From: Planomonospora sp. ID67723
Lineage (GTDB): Bacteria > Actinomycetota > Actinomycetes > Streptosporangiales > Streptosporangiaceae
Assembly: GCF_015711605.1 (NCBI RefSeq)
Contig: NZ_JABTEZ010000004.1
Span: 620,001 to 684,000 of the forward strand
Reading direction: 5' to 3'
DNA length: 64,000 nt
Under the pieces are notes generated by a model that saw nothing but the letters and a program-made list of their open reading frames with translations, searched no databases and was not told where the DNA came from. Made by a program: the position numbers and the translations under genes. Position 1 is the stretch's first letter; each line of letters opens with the position of its first letter. Below are positions 40,343-48,513 of this stretch, one piece after another.

Positions 40343-42070
40343 ATGAACGAACACCTTGAGACGCCTCTCCCGCCCCGACGACCCGACCGGTCCCACCCCG
40401 TGAGGCGAGGCCGGGCGCGCCTCGCCTGGGCGGCGGTGGCGGTGCTGGCGGCCGGCGGGGTGATCAACCCGCAGCCGGCGGCGCTGGCGGACACCGGTGC
40501 GACCGCATCGGCAAACGAGCCGATGAATGGGCCGATGAGTGGGTACGCGGCGGACGACGGGCGAGACGCGCGCCTGGCCCGGTTCGACCGGCAGCCGATC
40601 ACCTGGCACAGCTGCCGGCGCAACAGGAACGACGACATCGGCAAGACCCTGGACGCCGCCGGGGCCCGGTGCGCGGAGGTCACCGTCCCGGTGGACTACA
40701 GCGCGCCGGACGGCCGCACGACCACGGTGGCGATCTCCCGGCGCAAGGCCTCCGACCGCGCCCGCCGGCTGGGCACCCTGATGATCAATACGGGCGGGCC
40801 GAGTGAATCGCTCTCCGGTGTGACCTGGGTGCTGCAGGGACTGCCGCCGTTCGCCGTCGGCTCACCCCAGCTCGCCAAACGCTACGACCTGGTCGGGATG
40901 GATCCCCGGTTCATGGGACGCAACCCCCCGCTGGCGTGCGGCTGGCCCACCGGGCTCGCCGAGAAGGCCGCGTTCGTCGGGCTGGATCGGGCCAGCTTCG
41001 ACCGCAGCGTGGCCCTGACCAGGAAACTGGCCGCCCGCTGCGCCGGCCAGAAAGACCTGCTGCCGCATGTCTCCACCCGCAACATCGCCCGGGACCTGGA
41101 CGTGATCCGCGCCGTACTCGGCGAGCGGAAGGTCTCCTACCTGGGCTGGTCCTACGGCGGCTACCTGGGCGGGGTCTACCTGCAGATGTTCCCCGACCGC
41201 GTCGACCGGATGCTTCTGGACAGCCCTCCCGATCCCGACACCTACGGGGCCGACGGGGCCCGCGACAACGCGCCCGCGCTCGCCGCGGAACAGCGGAACT
41301 GGGCGGCCTGGGCGGCCCGGCACGACGACCGCTATCACCTGGGCGCCACCACCGCGCAGGTCCTGGCCTCGATGGACGTCATCCGGCGGGTCGCCGACCG
41401 CGGCCGCCCGGTACGCATCGGCCGCCATCGGGCCGATCTCAACCTGGTACGCAGGCTCGCCCTCGGCACCGACGCCGAGTGGACGTACGCGCGCTGGAGC
41501 GACATGATGCGCCTGCTCTACGACGCCGCCCGCGGCGTCAAGGTCACTCCCACCCCCGCCCAGGAGGAGGTCCTGGCCATCCTGTCCTCCACCGAGGTGA
41601 ACACCGAGGCCGCCGCCTCGGCGGCGAGCAGGTGCGCGGACCGGGCGTCCTCCTCCCGTGACCCCGAGGTCTACTACCGCGACATCCAGGCCCACCGCGC
41701 CGGCGAGCCGTTCTTCGGGCCGCCCAACCGCAACGTCACCCCGTGCACGTTCTGGCCCGCCGAGCCCGCCGAGCCCCCCACCACGATCCGCAACGGCCGC
41801 CCCGTCCTGATCGTCGGCGCCAGCGGCGACCCCGGCACCCCCTACGCGGGCCAGCTGGTCATGCACCGGGCTCTGACCGGCTCCCGCATGCTCACCCTGC
41901 GCGGCGCCTACCGCCACGGGGTGACCTTCTTCGAAGGCAACCCCTGCGTCGATCGCGTGGCCAACCGCTACCTGCTCACCGGTGTCCTGCCCGGTACCGA
42001 CATCACCTGCAGCAGAGTCAGCCCCTACCCCGGCGCGTCCGGCTCCGGCGAGACCCCCACGAAGGACTGA
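40343..42070 (+). CDS. Secreted tripeptidyl-aminopeptidase-like alpha/beta hydrolase
   Basis: 575 residues from ATG 40343. The N-terminus is an export signal with a twin-Arg-like basic region (RRGRARLAWAAVAVLAAGG, cleaved near ALA-D). The catalytic fold has an oxyanion strand MINTGGPSESLS, the nucleophile elbow YLGWSYGGYLGGVYLQ, then the TAP-like C-terminal domain with the acid in VGASGDPGTPYAGQL and the His in LRGAYRHGVTFFEGNPCVD. Such extracellular peptidases of actinomycetes remove tripeptides from protein N-termini. It is a single gene, 77 bases before the sensor kinase start, possibly a separate unit. Confidence 0.9.
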   Translation: MNEHLETPLPPRRPDRSHPVRRGRARLAWAAVAVLAAGGVINPQPAALADTGATASANEPMNGPMSGYAADDGRDARLARFDRQPITWHSCRRNRNDDIGKTLDAAGARCAEVTVPVDYSAPDGRTTTVAISRRKASDRARRLGTLMINTGGPSESLSGVTWVLQGLPPFAVGSPQLAKRYDLVGMDPRFMGRNPPLACGWPTGLAEKAAFVGLDRASFDRSVALTRKLAARCAGQKDLLPHVSTRNIARDLDVIRAVLGERKVSYLGWSYGGYLGGVYLQMFPDRVDRMLLDSPPDPDTYGADGARDNAPALAAEQRNWAAWAARHDDRYHLGATTAQVLASMDVIRRVADRGRPVRIGRHRADLNLVRRLALGTDAEWTYARWSDMMRLLYDAARGVKVTPTPAQEEVLAILSSTEVNTEAAASAASRCADRASSSRDPEVYYRDIQAHRAGEPFFGPPNRNVTPCTFWPAEPAEPPTTIRNGRPVLIVGASGDPGTPYAGQLVMHRALTGSRMLTLRGAYRHGVTFFEGNPCVDRVANRYLLTGVLPGTDITCSRVSPYPGASGSGETPTKD

Positions 42071-42147
42071 CCGTCCGGATGGGAGAGCGTCGGCCGGCGG
42101 ATACGTGCAGCGCCGGTGATCGGCGGTCGAACGCTGATCGCCGTACC

Positions 42148-44253
42148 ATGGCACACGTGTCGAACGCCGTGCCGCCCCCGGGTTCCGGGGGCGGCACGGT
42201 CGATCATCCGTGGTTGCTGCCCGGTGCCGTCACCCCCTGCGCCGGGGACCGGGAGGGCGTGTCCCGCAGGAGGCGGAGCGTCCGCGACTGGCTCGTGGAC
42301 GGCCTGTTCTTCGTGCTCGCCGTCGCCGGGGTGGTCGTGCAGATCGAGACATCCGCCCCGGCGATCCGGCCGTCCGGGCCGCCGGCCTTCTGCGGCGAAG
42401 CACTCGCCGGGATGGGCTGCCTGGCCCTGTGGCTGCGGCGGCGCTGGCCGGTGGGGGTGGCCCTGGCATGCGCCCCGCTCGGCGTCCTCGTCCTGCCCAC
42501 GGTGATCACCTCCACCACCCTGGCGGTGTTCACCGTGGCGGTGCACCGGCCCGCCCGCGTGGCGCTCCTGGTCGCCGCGCCGGTCCTGGCCACGGCACCG
42601 CTGTACTTCGCGGTGCACCCGGACCCGGCTCGCCAGCCGCCGTCGGAGAACATCATATTGTCGATCATGTCCACCGTGGCGGTGCTGGGCTGGGGGATGC
42701 TGGTGCGCTCCCGCCGGCAGGTGCTCGCCTCGCTGTGGGAACGCGCGCAACGGGCCGAGACCGACCAGCGGCTCCGGGCGGAGCAGGCCCGGCGGGCGGA
42801 GCGCGCCCGCATCGCCCGGGAGATGCACGACGTCCTGGCCCACCGGATCTCCCTGGTCAGCCTGCACGCCGGGGCCCTGGAGCACGGCACCGACGTCACG
42901 GCGGAGGAGACCTCCCGCGCCGCCGGGGTGATCCGCGCCGCCGCCCACCAGGCGCTGCAGGAACTGCGCGAGGTCATCGGCCTGCTCCGCGACCGGCCGG
43001 GCGCGCCCGGCAGCGGCCCACCGCCGCGCCCGGTGCCGGGCGACGCCCTGGAGCCGGCCGTCCAGGACCCCCGGGACCGGGACGGCGGCACCCACCGGGC
43101 GATGTGGACGATCCCCGCGTGGGCCGTCGACGGGATGCTCTTCGCGGCCTCGGCCTCGGTGGTGGCCCTGTACGGCCTCGTCCCGGGCTTCACCTGGGCG
43201 TCAGAGCCGCTGCGCCGGGCCGACCTGGTCTTCGGGGCGCTGGCCTGCCTGGCGCTGTGGCTGCGGCGGCGCTGGCCGGTGGGGGTGGCCCTGGCCTGCG
43301 CCCCGCTCGGCGTGTTCGTCTTCTCCGCCGGTTTGGTCGCCGCCCTGGCCGCGCTGTTCACCGTCGCGGTGCGCCGGAGGCTGGGTACGGCACTGCTGCT
43401 CAGCGCCTTCGCCCTGGCCCCGGCGCCTCTGTACTTCCTGGCCAGGGCCGATCAGGAACCCGATTCCGGGGAACTGACCGCCGTACCGGCCGGGATCATG
43501 TTCGTGGCGGCGGTGCTGGGGTGGGGGATGCTGGTGCGCTCCCGCCGGCAACTGATCGATTCGCTGCGCGAACGCGCCGCCCACGCCCATCGTGACCAGC
43601 GGCTCCGGATGGAGCAGGCCCGGCGGGCGGAGCGCGCCCGCATCGCCCGGGAGATGCACGACGTCCTGGCCCACCGGATCTCCCTGGTCAGCCTGCACGC
43701 CGGGGCCCTGGAGCACGGCACCGACGTCACGGCGGAGGAGACCTCCCGCGCCGCCGGGGTGATCCGCGCCAACGCCCGCCAGGCGCTGCGGGAGCTACGC
43801 GAGGTCATCGAACTGCTCCACGAAGGCCCCACCGTCCCCGGCCGCCCGGAACGTCCGCAACCCTGCCTGGCCGACGTCCCCGAACTCGTCGCCCAGAGCG
43901 CCACCGCCGGCAACTCCGTGCACTACACCACCACCGTCACCGACCCGCAGGCCATACCGGCAGTCACCGGCCGGACGATCTACCGCCTCATCCAGGAGGC
44001 GCTGACCAACGTCCGCAAGCACGCCCCCGGCGCCGAGGTCCGCCTCGCTCTCACCGCTTCCCCCGGCTGGCTCCACCTCGAGGTCAGCAACCCCCTCCCG
44101 GCCACCCCGCCGACCGGTTCCCCCGTGCCCGGGTCCGGGACCGGCCTGATCGGCCTGGCCGAACGCGTCGAGCTCGCCGACGGGTACCTCACCCACGGCC
44201 CCGCCCCCGACGGCACCTTCCGCCTCGAAACCTGGATACCGTGCCCGATATGA
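42148..44253 (+). CDS. NarL-type sensor kinase with internally duplicated sensor and HisKA_3 half
   Basis: 701 residues if begun at ATG 42148; the start is uncertain. The chain reads: membrane domain (SVRDWLVDGLFFVLAVAGVV to MSTVAVLGWGMLVRSRR), HisKA_3 (ERARIAREMHDVLAHRISLV), a Pro-rich linker, then the same again (MWTIPAWAVDGMLFAASASV to FVAAVLGWGMLVRSRRQ), a second HisKA_3 with the same His motif, and one HATPase_c (IYRLIQEALTNVRKHAPG, GTGLIGLAERVELADG). The first copy has no HATPase. The two HisKA_3 coding regions include 159 identical bases (42781-42939, 43612-43770). No stop or frameshift separates the copies; ATG 43102 could start a normal-length kinase. The response regulator follows with a four-base overlap. 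Confidence 0.9.
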   Translation: MAHVSNAVPPPGSGGGTVDHPWLLPGAVTPCAGDREGVSRRRRSVRDWLVDGLFFVLAVAGVVVQIETSAPAIRPSGPPAFCGEALAGMGCLALWLRRRWPVGVALACAPLGVLVLPTVITSTTLAVFTVAVHRPARVALLVAAPVLATAPLYFAVHPDPARQPPSENIILSIMSTVAVLGWGMLVRSRRQVLASLWERAQRAETDQRLRAEQARRAERARIAREMHDVLAHRISLVSLHAGALEHGTDVTAEETSRAAGVIRAAAHQALQELREVIGLLRDRPGAPGSGPPPRPVPGDALEPAVQDPRDRDGGTHRAMWTIPAWAVDGMLFAASASVVALYGLVPGFTWASEPLRRADLVFGALACLALWLRRRWPVGVALACAPLGVFVFSAGLVAALAALFTVAVRRRLGTALLLSAFALAPAPLYFLARADQEPDSGELTAVPAGIMFVAAVLGWGMLVRSRRQLIDSLRERAAHAHRDQRLRMEQARRAERARIAREMHDVLAHRISLVSLHAGALEHGTDVTAEETSRAAGVIRANARQALRELREVIELLHEGPTVPGRPERPQPCLADVPELVAQSATAGNSVHYTTTVTDPQAIPAVTGRTIYRLIQEALTNVRKHAPGAEVRLALTASPGWLHLEVSNPLPATPPTGSPVPGSGTGLIGLAERVELADGYLTHGPAPDGTFRLETWIPCPI
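42781..42939 (+). repeat. 159-bp exact direct repeat, copy 1 (HisKA_3 coding)
   Basis: Identical base for base to 43612-43770, 831 bases downstream. Identity also extends, with scattered mismatches, over the preceding linker. A second conserved block lies around 42421-42484 (matching 43249-43312 at a spacing of 828 bases). Confidence 0.9.
43612..43770 (+). repeat. 159-bp exact direct repeat, copy 2 (HisKA_3 coding)
   Basis: Second copy of the block at 42781-42939. It codes for the phosphoacceptor helix (REMHDVLAHRISLVSLHAGA). The membrane parts between the copies have diverged much more, so the identity here is either recent or kept by gene conversion. Confidence 0.9.
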
Positions 44254-44924
44254 CTGACCCCACCGACGATGGAGCGATCCGGCTGGCGATCGTGGACGAC
44301 GACGCGCTGGTCCGTGCCGGTCTGGCCATGTTGCTTCGCGGAGCCGACGGGATCGAGGTGGTCGCCCAGGCCACGGACGGCGACGAGGTCGAGGCGATGG
44401 TGGACGCACACCGGCCCGACGTCATTCTGATGGACATCCGGATGCCGCGGATGGACGGTCTGGCCGCGACCCAGCGGGTGCGGGCCCGCCCGCCGGCCCC
44501 CCAAGTGATCGTGCTGACCACCTTCGACACCGATGAATACGTCCTGCACGCGTTGCGCGCCGGGGCGAGCGGGTTCCTGCTCAAGGACACCCCGCCGCCC
44601 GAGATCATCCAGGCGGTCCGGAAGGTGGCCGCCGGGGAGGCGACGCTGTCGCCGTCCGTCACCCGGCGGTTGATCGACCACCTCGTCGACCCGATCGCCG
44701 ACACCCGGCGTGAGCGCGCCCAGCGGCTGCTCGACCGCCTCACCGAGCGCGAACTGGCGGTGGCGGTGGCGATCGGGCGGGGCTGCTCGAACGCCGAGAT
44801 CAGCGCTGAGCTGTTCCTGAGCGTGGCCACGATCAAGGCGTACGTGTCCCGGACGCTGACCAGGCTCGAACTGAACAACCGGGTGCAGATCGCTCTCCTG
44901 GTCCACGACGCCGACCTGGTCTGA
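44250..44924 (+). CDS. NarL/FixJ-family response regulator
   Basis: 224 residues from ATG 44250, overlapping the kinase stop by four bases (ATGA); GTG 44241 is an alternative. Receiver: AIVDDDALVRAGLAMLL, phosphoacceptor Asp in VILMDIRMPRMDG, VIVLTTFDTDEYV, and Lys in GFLLKDTPPPEIIQAVRKVA. The LuxR-type helix-turn-helix ends the protein (LTERELAVAVAIGRGCSNAE, LFLSVATIKAYVSRTLTRL). It is the partner of the duplicated kinase. Targets are unknown; such pairs often control neighbouring transporters or hydrolases, which here would point to the secreted peptidase upstream. Confidence 0.93.
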   Translation: MTDPTDDGAIRLAIVDDDALVRAGLAMLLRGADGIEVVAQATDGDEVEAMVDAHRPDVILMDIRMPRMDGLAATQRVRARPPAPQVIVLTTFDTDEYVLHALRAGASGFLLKDTPPPEIIQAVRKVAAGEATLSPSVTRRLIDHLVDPIADTRRERAQRLLDRLTERELAVAVAIGRGCSNAEISAELFLSVATIKAYVSRTLTRLELNNRVQIALLVHDADLV

Positions 44925-45211
44925 CTGCAGGCGGCGCCGGTCAGGGCGGGGGTGCCGGCGGCGGGTGGCGGCAGTGTGCGGGCGGCCGGTCCTGACCTGT
45001 CCCCGATGGCACGTCGCTGGGCGTCGGAGCCGGTGCGCATGTCCAGGTTGACGCGATCGTACAGGTGGCGGACGGGCCGGTCTGTGTCGCTTCGGTCCAC
45101 CGGACAGACCGGGAGATCTCGCTTGATGAACTTGTTGATCAAAGTGGCGTGAAGTCGCCGCCTCGGCCGTACTCTCGTGGAGTCGCATGTTCGCGCGGAA
45201 GGGGTGCAGGA

Positions 45212-47446
45212 GTGGAGCCCGCAGACAGGGGACAGGGTGTCAAGGATGGTTCCCTCGCTGTAAGTTTTTCTGCGGTGCTGGAGCGCATCACCTACGCCAA
45301 CGAGGAGACCGGCTACACCATCGCCCGGGTGGCCACCGAGCGCTCGGGCGCCGAGCTGCTGACCGTGGTGGGGCCGCTGCTGGGCGCGCAGGTCGGCGAG
45401 TCGCTGCGGCTGACCGGGCGGTGGGGTTCGCACCCGCGCTACGGCAGGCAGTTCGAGGTGTGGTCCTACACCACGGTGCTGCCCGCCACCGTCCAGGGCA
45501 TCCAGCGCTACCTCGGCTCGGGGCTCATCAAGGGCATCGGGCCGAAGATGGCCGAGCGGATCGTCGACCACTTCGGCACCGACACCCTGGAGATCATCGA
45601 GACCAGCCCGGAGCGGCTGGTCGAGGTCCCGGGGCTCGGCCCGAAACGGACCAAGATGATCGCGGCGGCCTGGGAGGAACAGAAGATCATCAAAGAGGTG
45701 ATGATCTTCCTGCAGGGGGTCGGGGTCTCCACCTCGATCGCGGTGCGGATCTTCAAGCAGTACGGCGACAACTCCATCTCGGTCGTCAGGAGCGAGCCGT
45801 ACCGGCTGGCCGACGACGTGTGGGGCATCGGCTTCAAGACCGCCGACACCATCGCCCAGGCCGTCGGCATCCCGCACGACAGTCCCGAGCGGGTCAAGGC
45901 GGGCCTGCGCTACACCCTGTCCCAGGGCGCCGACGACGGCCACTGCTACCTGCCCGCGCCCAACCTGGTCGCCGACGCGGTGAAGATCCTGCAGGTACCG
46001 GCCGAGCTGGTCGCCTCGTGCCTGGAGGAGCTCGTCGCGGAGGAGGGCGTGGTCCGTGAGGAGCTCCCGGTCGGCGACAACACCATCCCCGCGATCTACC
46101 TGCTCCCCTTCCACCGTGCCGAGCTGTCGCTGGCCGGCTCGCTGCGCGCCCTGCTCACCTCCTCGCACGACCGGCTCGGCGCCTTCCGGACGGTCGACTG
46201 GGAGGTGGCGCTGGAGTGGCTGCGCGGCCGGACCGGCTCCGACCTGGCCGCCGAGCAGGCGCAGGCCGTGCGGCTGGCGCTGAGCGAGAAGGTCGCGGTG
46301 CTGACCGGCGGGCCCGGCTGCGGCAAGAGCTTCACGGTGCGCTCCATCGTCACCCTGGCCCGCGCCAAGAAGGCCAAGGTCATCCTGGCCGCCCCCACCG
46401 GCCGGGCGGCGAAGCGGCTGTCGGAGCTGACCGGCCACGAGGCCACCACCGTGCACCGGCTGCTGCAGCTGCGCCCCGGCGGCGACGCCACCTTCGACCG
46501 CGACAACCCCCTCGACGCCGACCTGGTCGTGGTCGACGAGGCCTCCATGCTGGACCTGCTGCTGGCCAACAAGCTGGTCAAGGCCGTCGCTCCCGGCACC
46601 CACCTGCTGTTCGTCGGCGACGTCGACCAGCTGCCCTCGGTCGGCGCGGGCGAGGTCCTGCGCGACCTGCTGGCCGCCGAGGAGGAGATCCCCCGGGTAC
46701 GGCTGACGCACATCTTCCGCCAGGCCCAGGAGTCCGGCGTGGTCGTCAACGCCCACCGGGTCAACACCGGCCTGCCCCCGGCACTGGAGGGCATGAAGGA
46801 CTTCTTCCTGTTCCCGTGCGAGGAGCCCGAGGAGATCGCCGCGCTCACCGTCGATGTGGTCGCCAGCCGCATCCCCCGCAGGTTCGGCCTCAACGCCCGC
46901 CGCGACGTACAGGTGCTGGCGCCGATGCACCGGGGCGCGGCCGGGGCGGGCAACCTCAACACCATCCTGCAGGAGGCGCTCACCCCCGCCCGCGAGGGCA
47001 TGCCCGAACGCCGCTACGGCGGGCGGGTGTTCCGGATCGGCGACAAGGTCACCCAGCTGCGCAACAACTACGACAAGGGCGCCGCCGGAGTGTTCAACGG
47101 CACCGTCGGCGTGGTGGTGGACATCAAGCCCGACGACCACAAGCTGGTCGTGCGCACCGACGAGGACGAGGACGTCGAATACTCCTTCGACGAACTGGAC
47201 GAGCTGGCCCACGCCTACGCCGTGTCGATCCACCGCTCCCAGGGCAGCGAGTATCCGGCGGTGGTGATCCCGCTGGCCACGAGCGCGTGGATGATGCTGC
47301 AGCGCAACCTGCTCTACACCGCGATCACCCGCGCCAAGAAGCTCGTCGTCATCGTCGGCTCACGCCGGGCGCTGGCGCAGGCGGTGCGCACCCGCGGCGC
47401 CGGCCGCCGGCACACCAGCCTCACCCATCGCCTGCGCCAGGGCTAG
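45212..47446 (+). CDS. recD2: RecD2-type ATP-dependent DNA helicase
   Basis: 744 residues from GTG 45212. The N-terminal OB-like part (AVLERITYANEETGYTIARV) and helix-hairpin-helix units (GLIKGIGPKMAERIVDHFG, VEVPGLGPKRTKMIAAAW) precede a superfamily 1B motor: Walker A LTGGPGCGKSFTVRSIV, LAAPTGRAAKRLSELTG, Walker B LVVVDEASMLDLLL, LFVGDVDQLPSVGAGEVLRD, ending HAYAVSIHRSQGSEYPAVVI and LYTAITRAKKLVVIVGS. This is the RecD2 plan, a 5'-3' helicase that acts without RecB or RecC in repair or fork processing. The stop codon overlaps that of the convergent regulator gene. Confidence 0.93.
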   Translation: MEPADRGQGVKDGSLAVSFSAVLERITYANEETGYTIARVATERSGAELLTVVGPLLGAQVGESLRLTGRWGSHPRYGRQFEVWSYTTVLPATVQGIQRYLGSGLIKGIGPKMAERIVDHFGTDTLEIIETSPERLVEVPGLGPKRTKMIAAAWEEQKIIKEVMIFLQGVGVSTSIAVRIFKQYGDNSISVVRSEPYRLADDVWGIGFKTADTIAQAVGIPHDSPERVKAGLRYTLSQGADDGHCYLPAPNLVADAVKILQVPAELVASCLEELVAEEGVVREELPVGDNTIPAIYLLPFHRAELSLAGSLRALLTSSHDRLGAFRTVDWEVALEWLRGRTGSDLAAEQAQAVRLALSEKVAVLTGGPGCGKSFTVRSIVTLARAKKAKVILAAPTGRAAKRLSELTGHEATTVHRLLQLRPGGDATFDRDNPLDADLVVVDEASMLDLLLANKLVKAVAPGTHLLFVGDVDQLPSVGAGEVLRDLLAAEEEIPRVRLTHIFRQAQESGVVVNAHRVNTGLPPALEGMKDFFLFPCEEPEEIAALTVDVVASRIPRRFGLNARRDVQVLAPMHRGAAGAGNLNTILQEALTPAREGMPERRYGGRVFRIGDKVTQLRNNYDKGAAGVFNGTVGVVVDIKPDDHKLVVRTDEDEDVEYSFDELDELAHAYAVSIHRSQGSEYPAVVIPLATSAWMMLQRNLLYTAITRAKKLVVIVGSRRALAQAVRTRGAGRRHTSLTHRLRQG

Positions 47447-48228
47447 AAGATCCCGTCGCCGCGGGAGCGCACCGCGGGTCCGTCTTCCGTGGGTCCCTCC
47501 GCGCTGTCGGCCGTGCCGCTGCCTGTGCTGTTCTCGATGCCGAGCAGCTCCTGCAGGGCCTGCGCGCCGGGACCGGTGACGCGCAGCGCCCGGCCCGAAC
47601 CGATGCGCCTCACCCAGCCGCGTTCCAGTGCGGTCGCGCAGAGCACGGCCCCGGCCACGCCGGCCAGGTGGTGGCGGCGCTCGGTCCAGTCCAGGCATCC
47701 CCTGGCCAGGGGCCGCCTGCCGGACGGCGTGAGCCGTACCTCCAGACGGGTGGCGAACCACTCCAGGCCGGCGTCGCTGAGGGCGAAACCGGTGTCCTGC
47801 AGCAGCAGGCCGCGGGCGGTCAGGGCGTCGGCGACGGCCACGCCGAGCCGCCCGGCCAGATGGTCGTAGCAGGTACGGGCCTCGGTCATGGCCCGGGCCG
47901 AGGCGGCGGCGCGCAGCGTCGCGGGCGGCGGAGGGGCGGAGACGGCCAGATCGGCGTGGGCGGCCAGGTCCTCCAGCAACTGGGCCACCCGGGGGCCGGC
48001 CAGGCGCAGGTAGCGGTGCCTGCCCTGGCGCTCCTCGGCCAGCAGGCCGCCCTGGACGAGCAGGGACAGGTGCTCACTGGCCGTGGAGGCGGCCACCCCG
48101 GCGTGCCGGGCCAGTTCCCCGGCAGTCCAGGCGCGCCCGTCCAGCAGGGCCAGGCAGAACCGGGCCCGGGTGCCGTCGGCCAGCAGGGAGGCCAGGGCGG
48201 CCAGCGGGATCTGCGCGGTGGCTGTCAT
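47443..48228 (-). CDS. ArsR-family winged-helix regulator
   Basis: 261 residues from ATG 48228 (GGAG three bases upstream). The winged helix is at the N-terminus: LASLLADGTRARFCLALLDG, TAGELARHAGVAASTASEHL, LLAEERQGRHRYLRLAGPRV. The long C-terminal half (TCYDHLAGRLGVAVADALTA, RPLARGCLDWTERRHHLAGV, RIGSGRALRVTGPGAQAL) is typical of a large actinobacterial subgroup of ArsR-like proteins. The CLDWTERR motif is characteristic; the metal-binding cysteines of classic ArsR are absent. Its stop TAG lies within CTAG shared with the recD2 stop, so the two convergent genes overlap by four bases. Confidence 0.88.
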   Translation of the reverse strand: MTATAQIPLAALASLLADGTRARFCLALLDGRAWTAGELARHAGVAASTASEHLSLLVQGGLLAEERQGRHRYLRLAGPRVAQLLEDLAAHADLAVSAPPPPATLRAAASARAMTEARTCYDHLAGRLGVAVADALTARGLLLQDTGFALSDAGLEWFATRLEVRLTPSGRRPLARGCLDWTERRHHLAGVAGAVLCATALERGWVRRIGSGRALRVTGPGAQALQELLGIENSTGSGTADSAEGPTEDGPAVRSRGDGIF

Positions 48229-48513
48229 GCCTCCATCATGCGGCGCGGACAGTTCGGCGGACGCCGTACGAAGGCGACGCGGCGGATGCCGCACGGAAGC
48301 GGCGCGGCGGGCGGGCCGCCGGGTGCGGGCCGGACGGTGACGGGTCTGCGGGGAGCGCCAGGCGACACGCCACTATCAGGTTCACTCGCTGTCGGCAGAG
48401 GGTTGACCTCTCGAAGTAATGCAAATGTGACCTAACTCCCCTGAACCATGTGCACTTCACGCGCATCTCCTAATAGTGTTTTTGGATGAGTTTGCACAGT
48501 GGGGGAGAATTTT

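Noticed and set aside
40343-44924. A peptidase-kinase-regulator system acting as one operon
   Set aside because: The 77-base gap and unclear kinase start leave this open, but nothing in the sequence shows co-transcription, so I list the peptidase as a possible target only.
45187-48435. Long Arg/Gly-rich frames overlapping recD2 in other frames
   Set aside because: They are frame-shadows; only the 45212-47446 frame carries helicase motifs.
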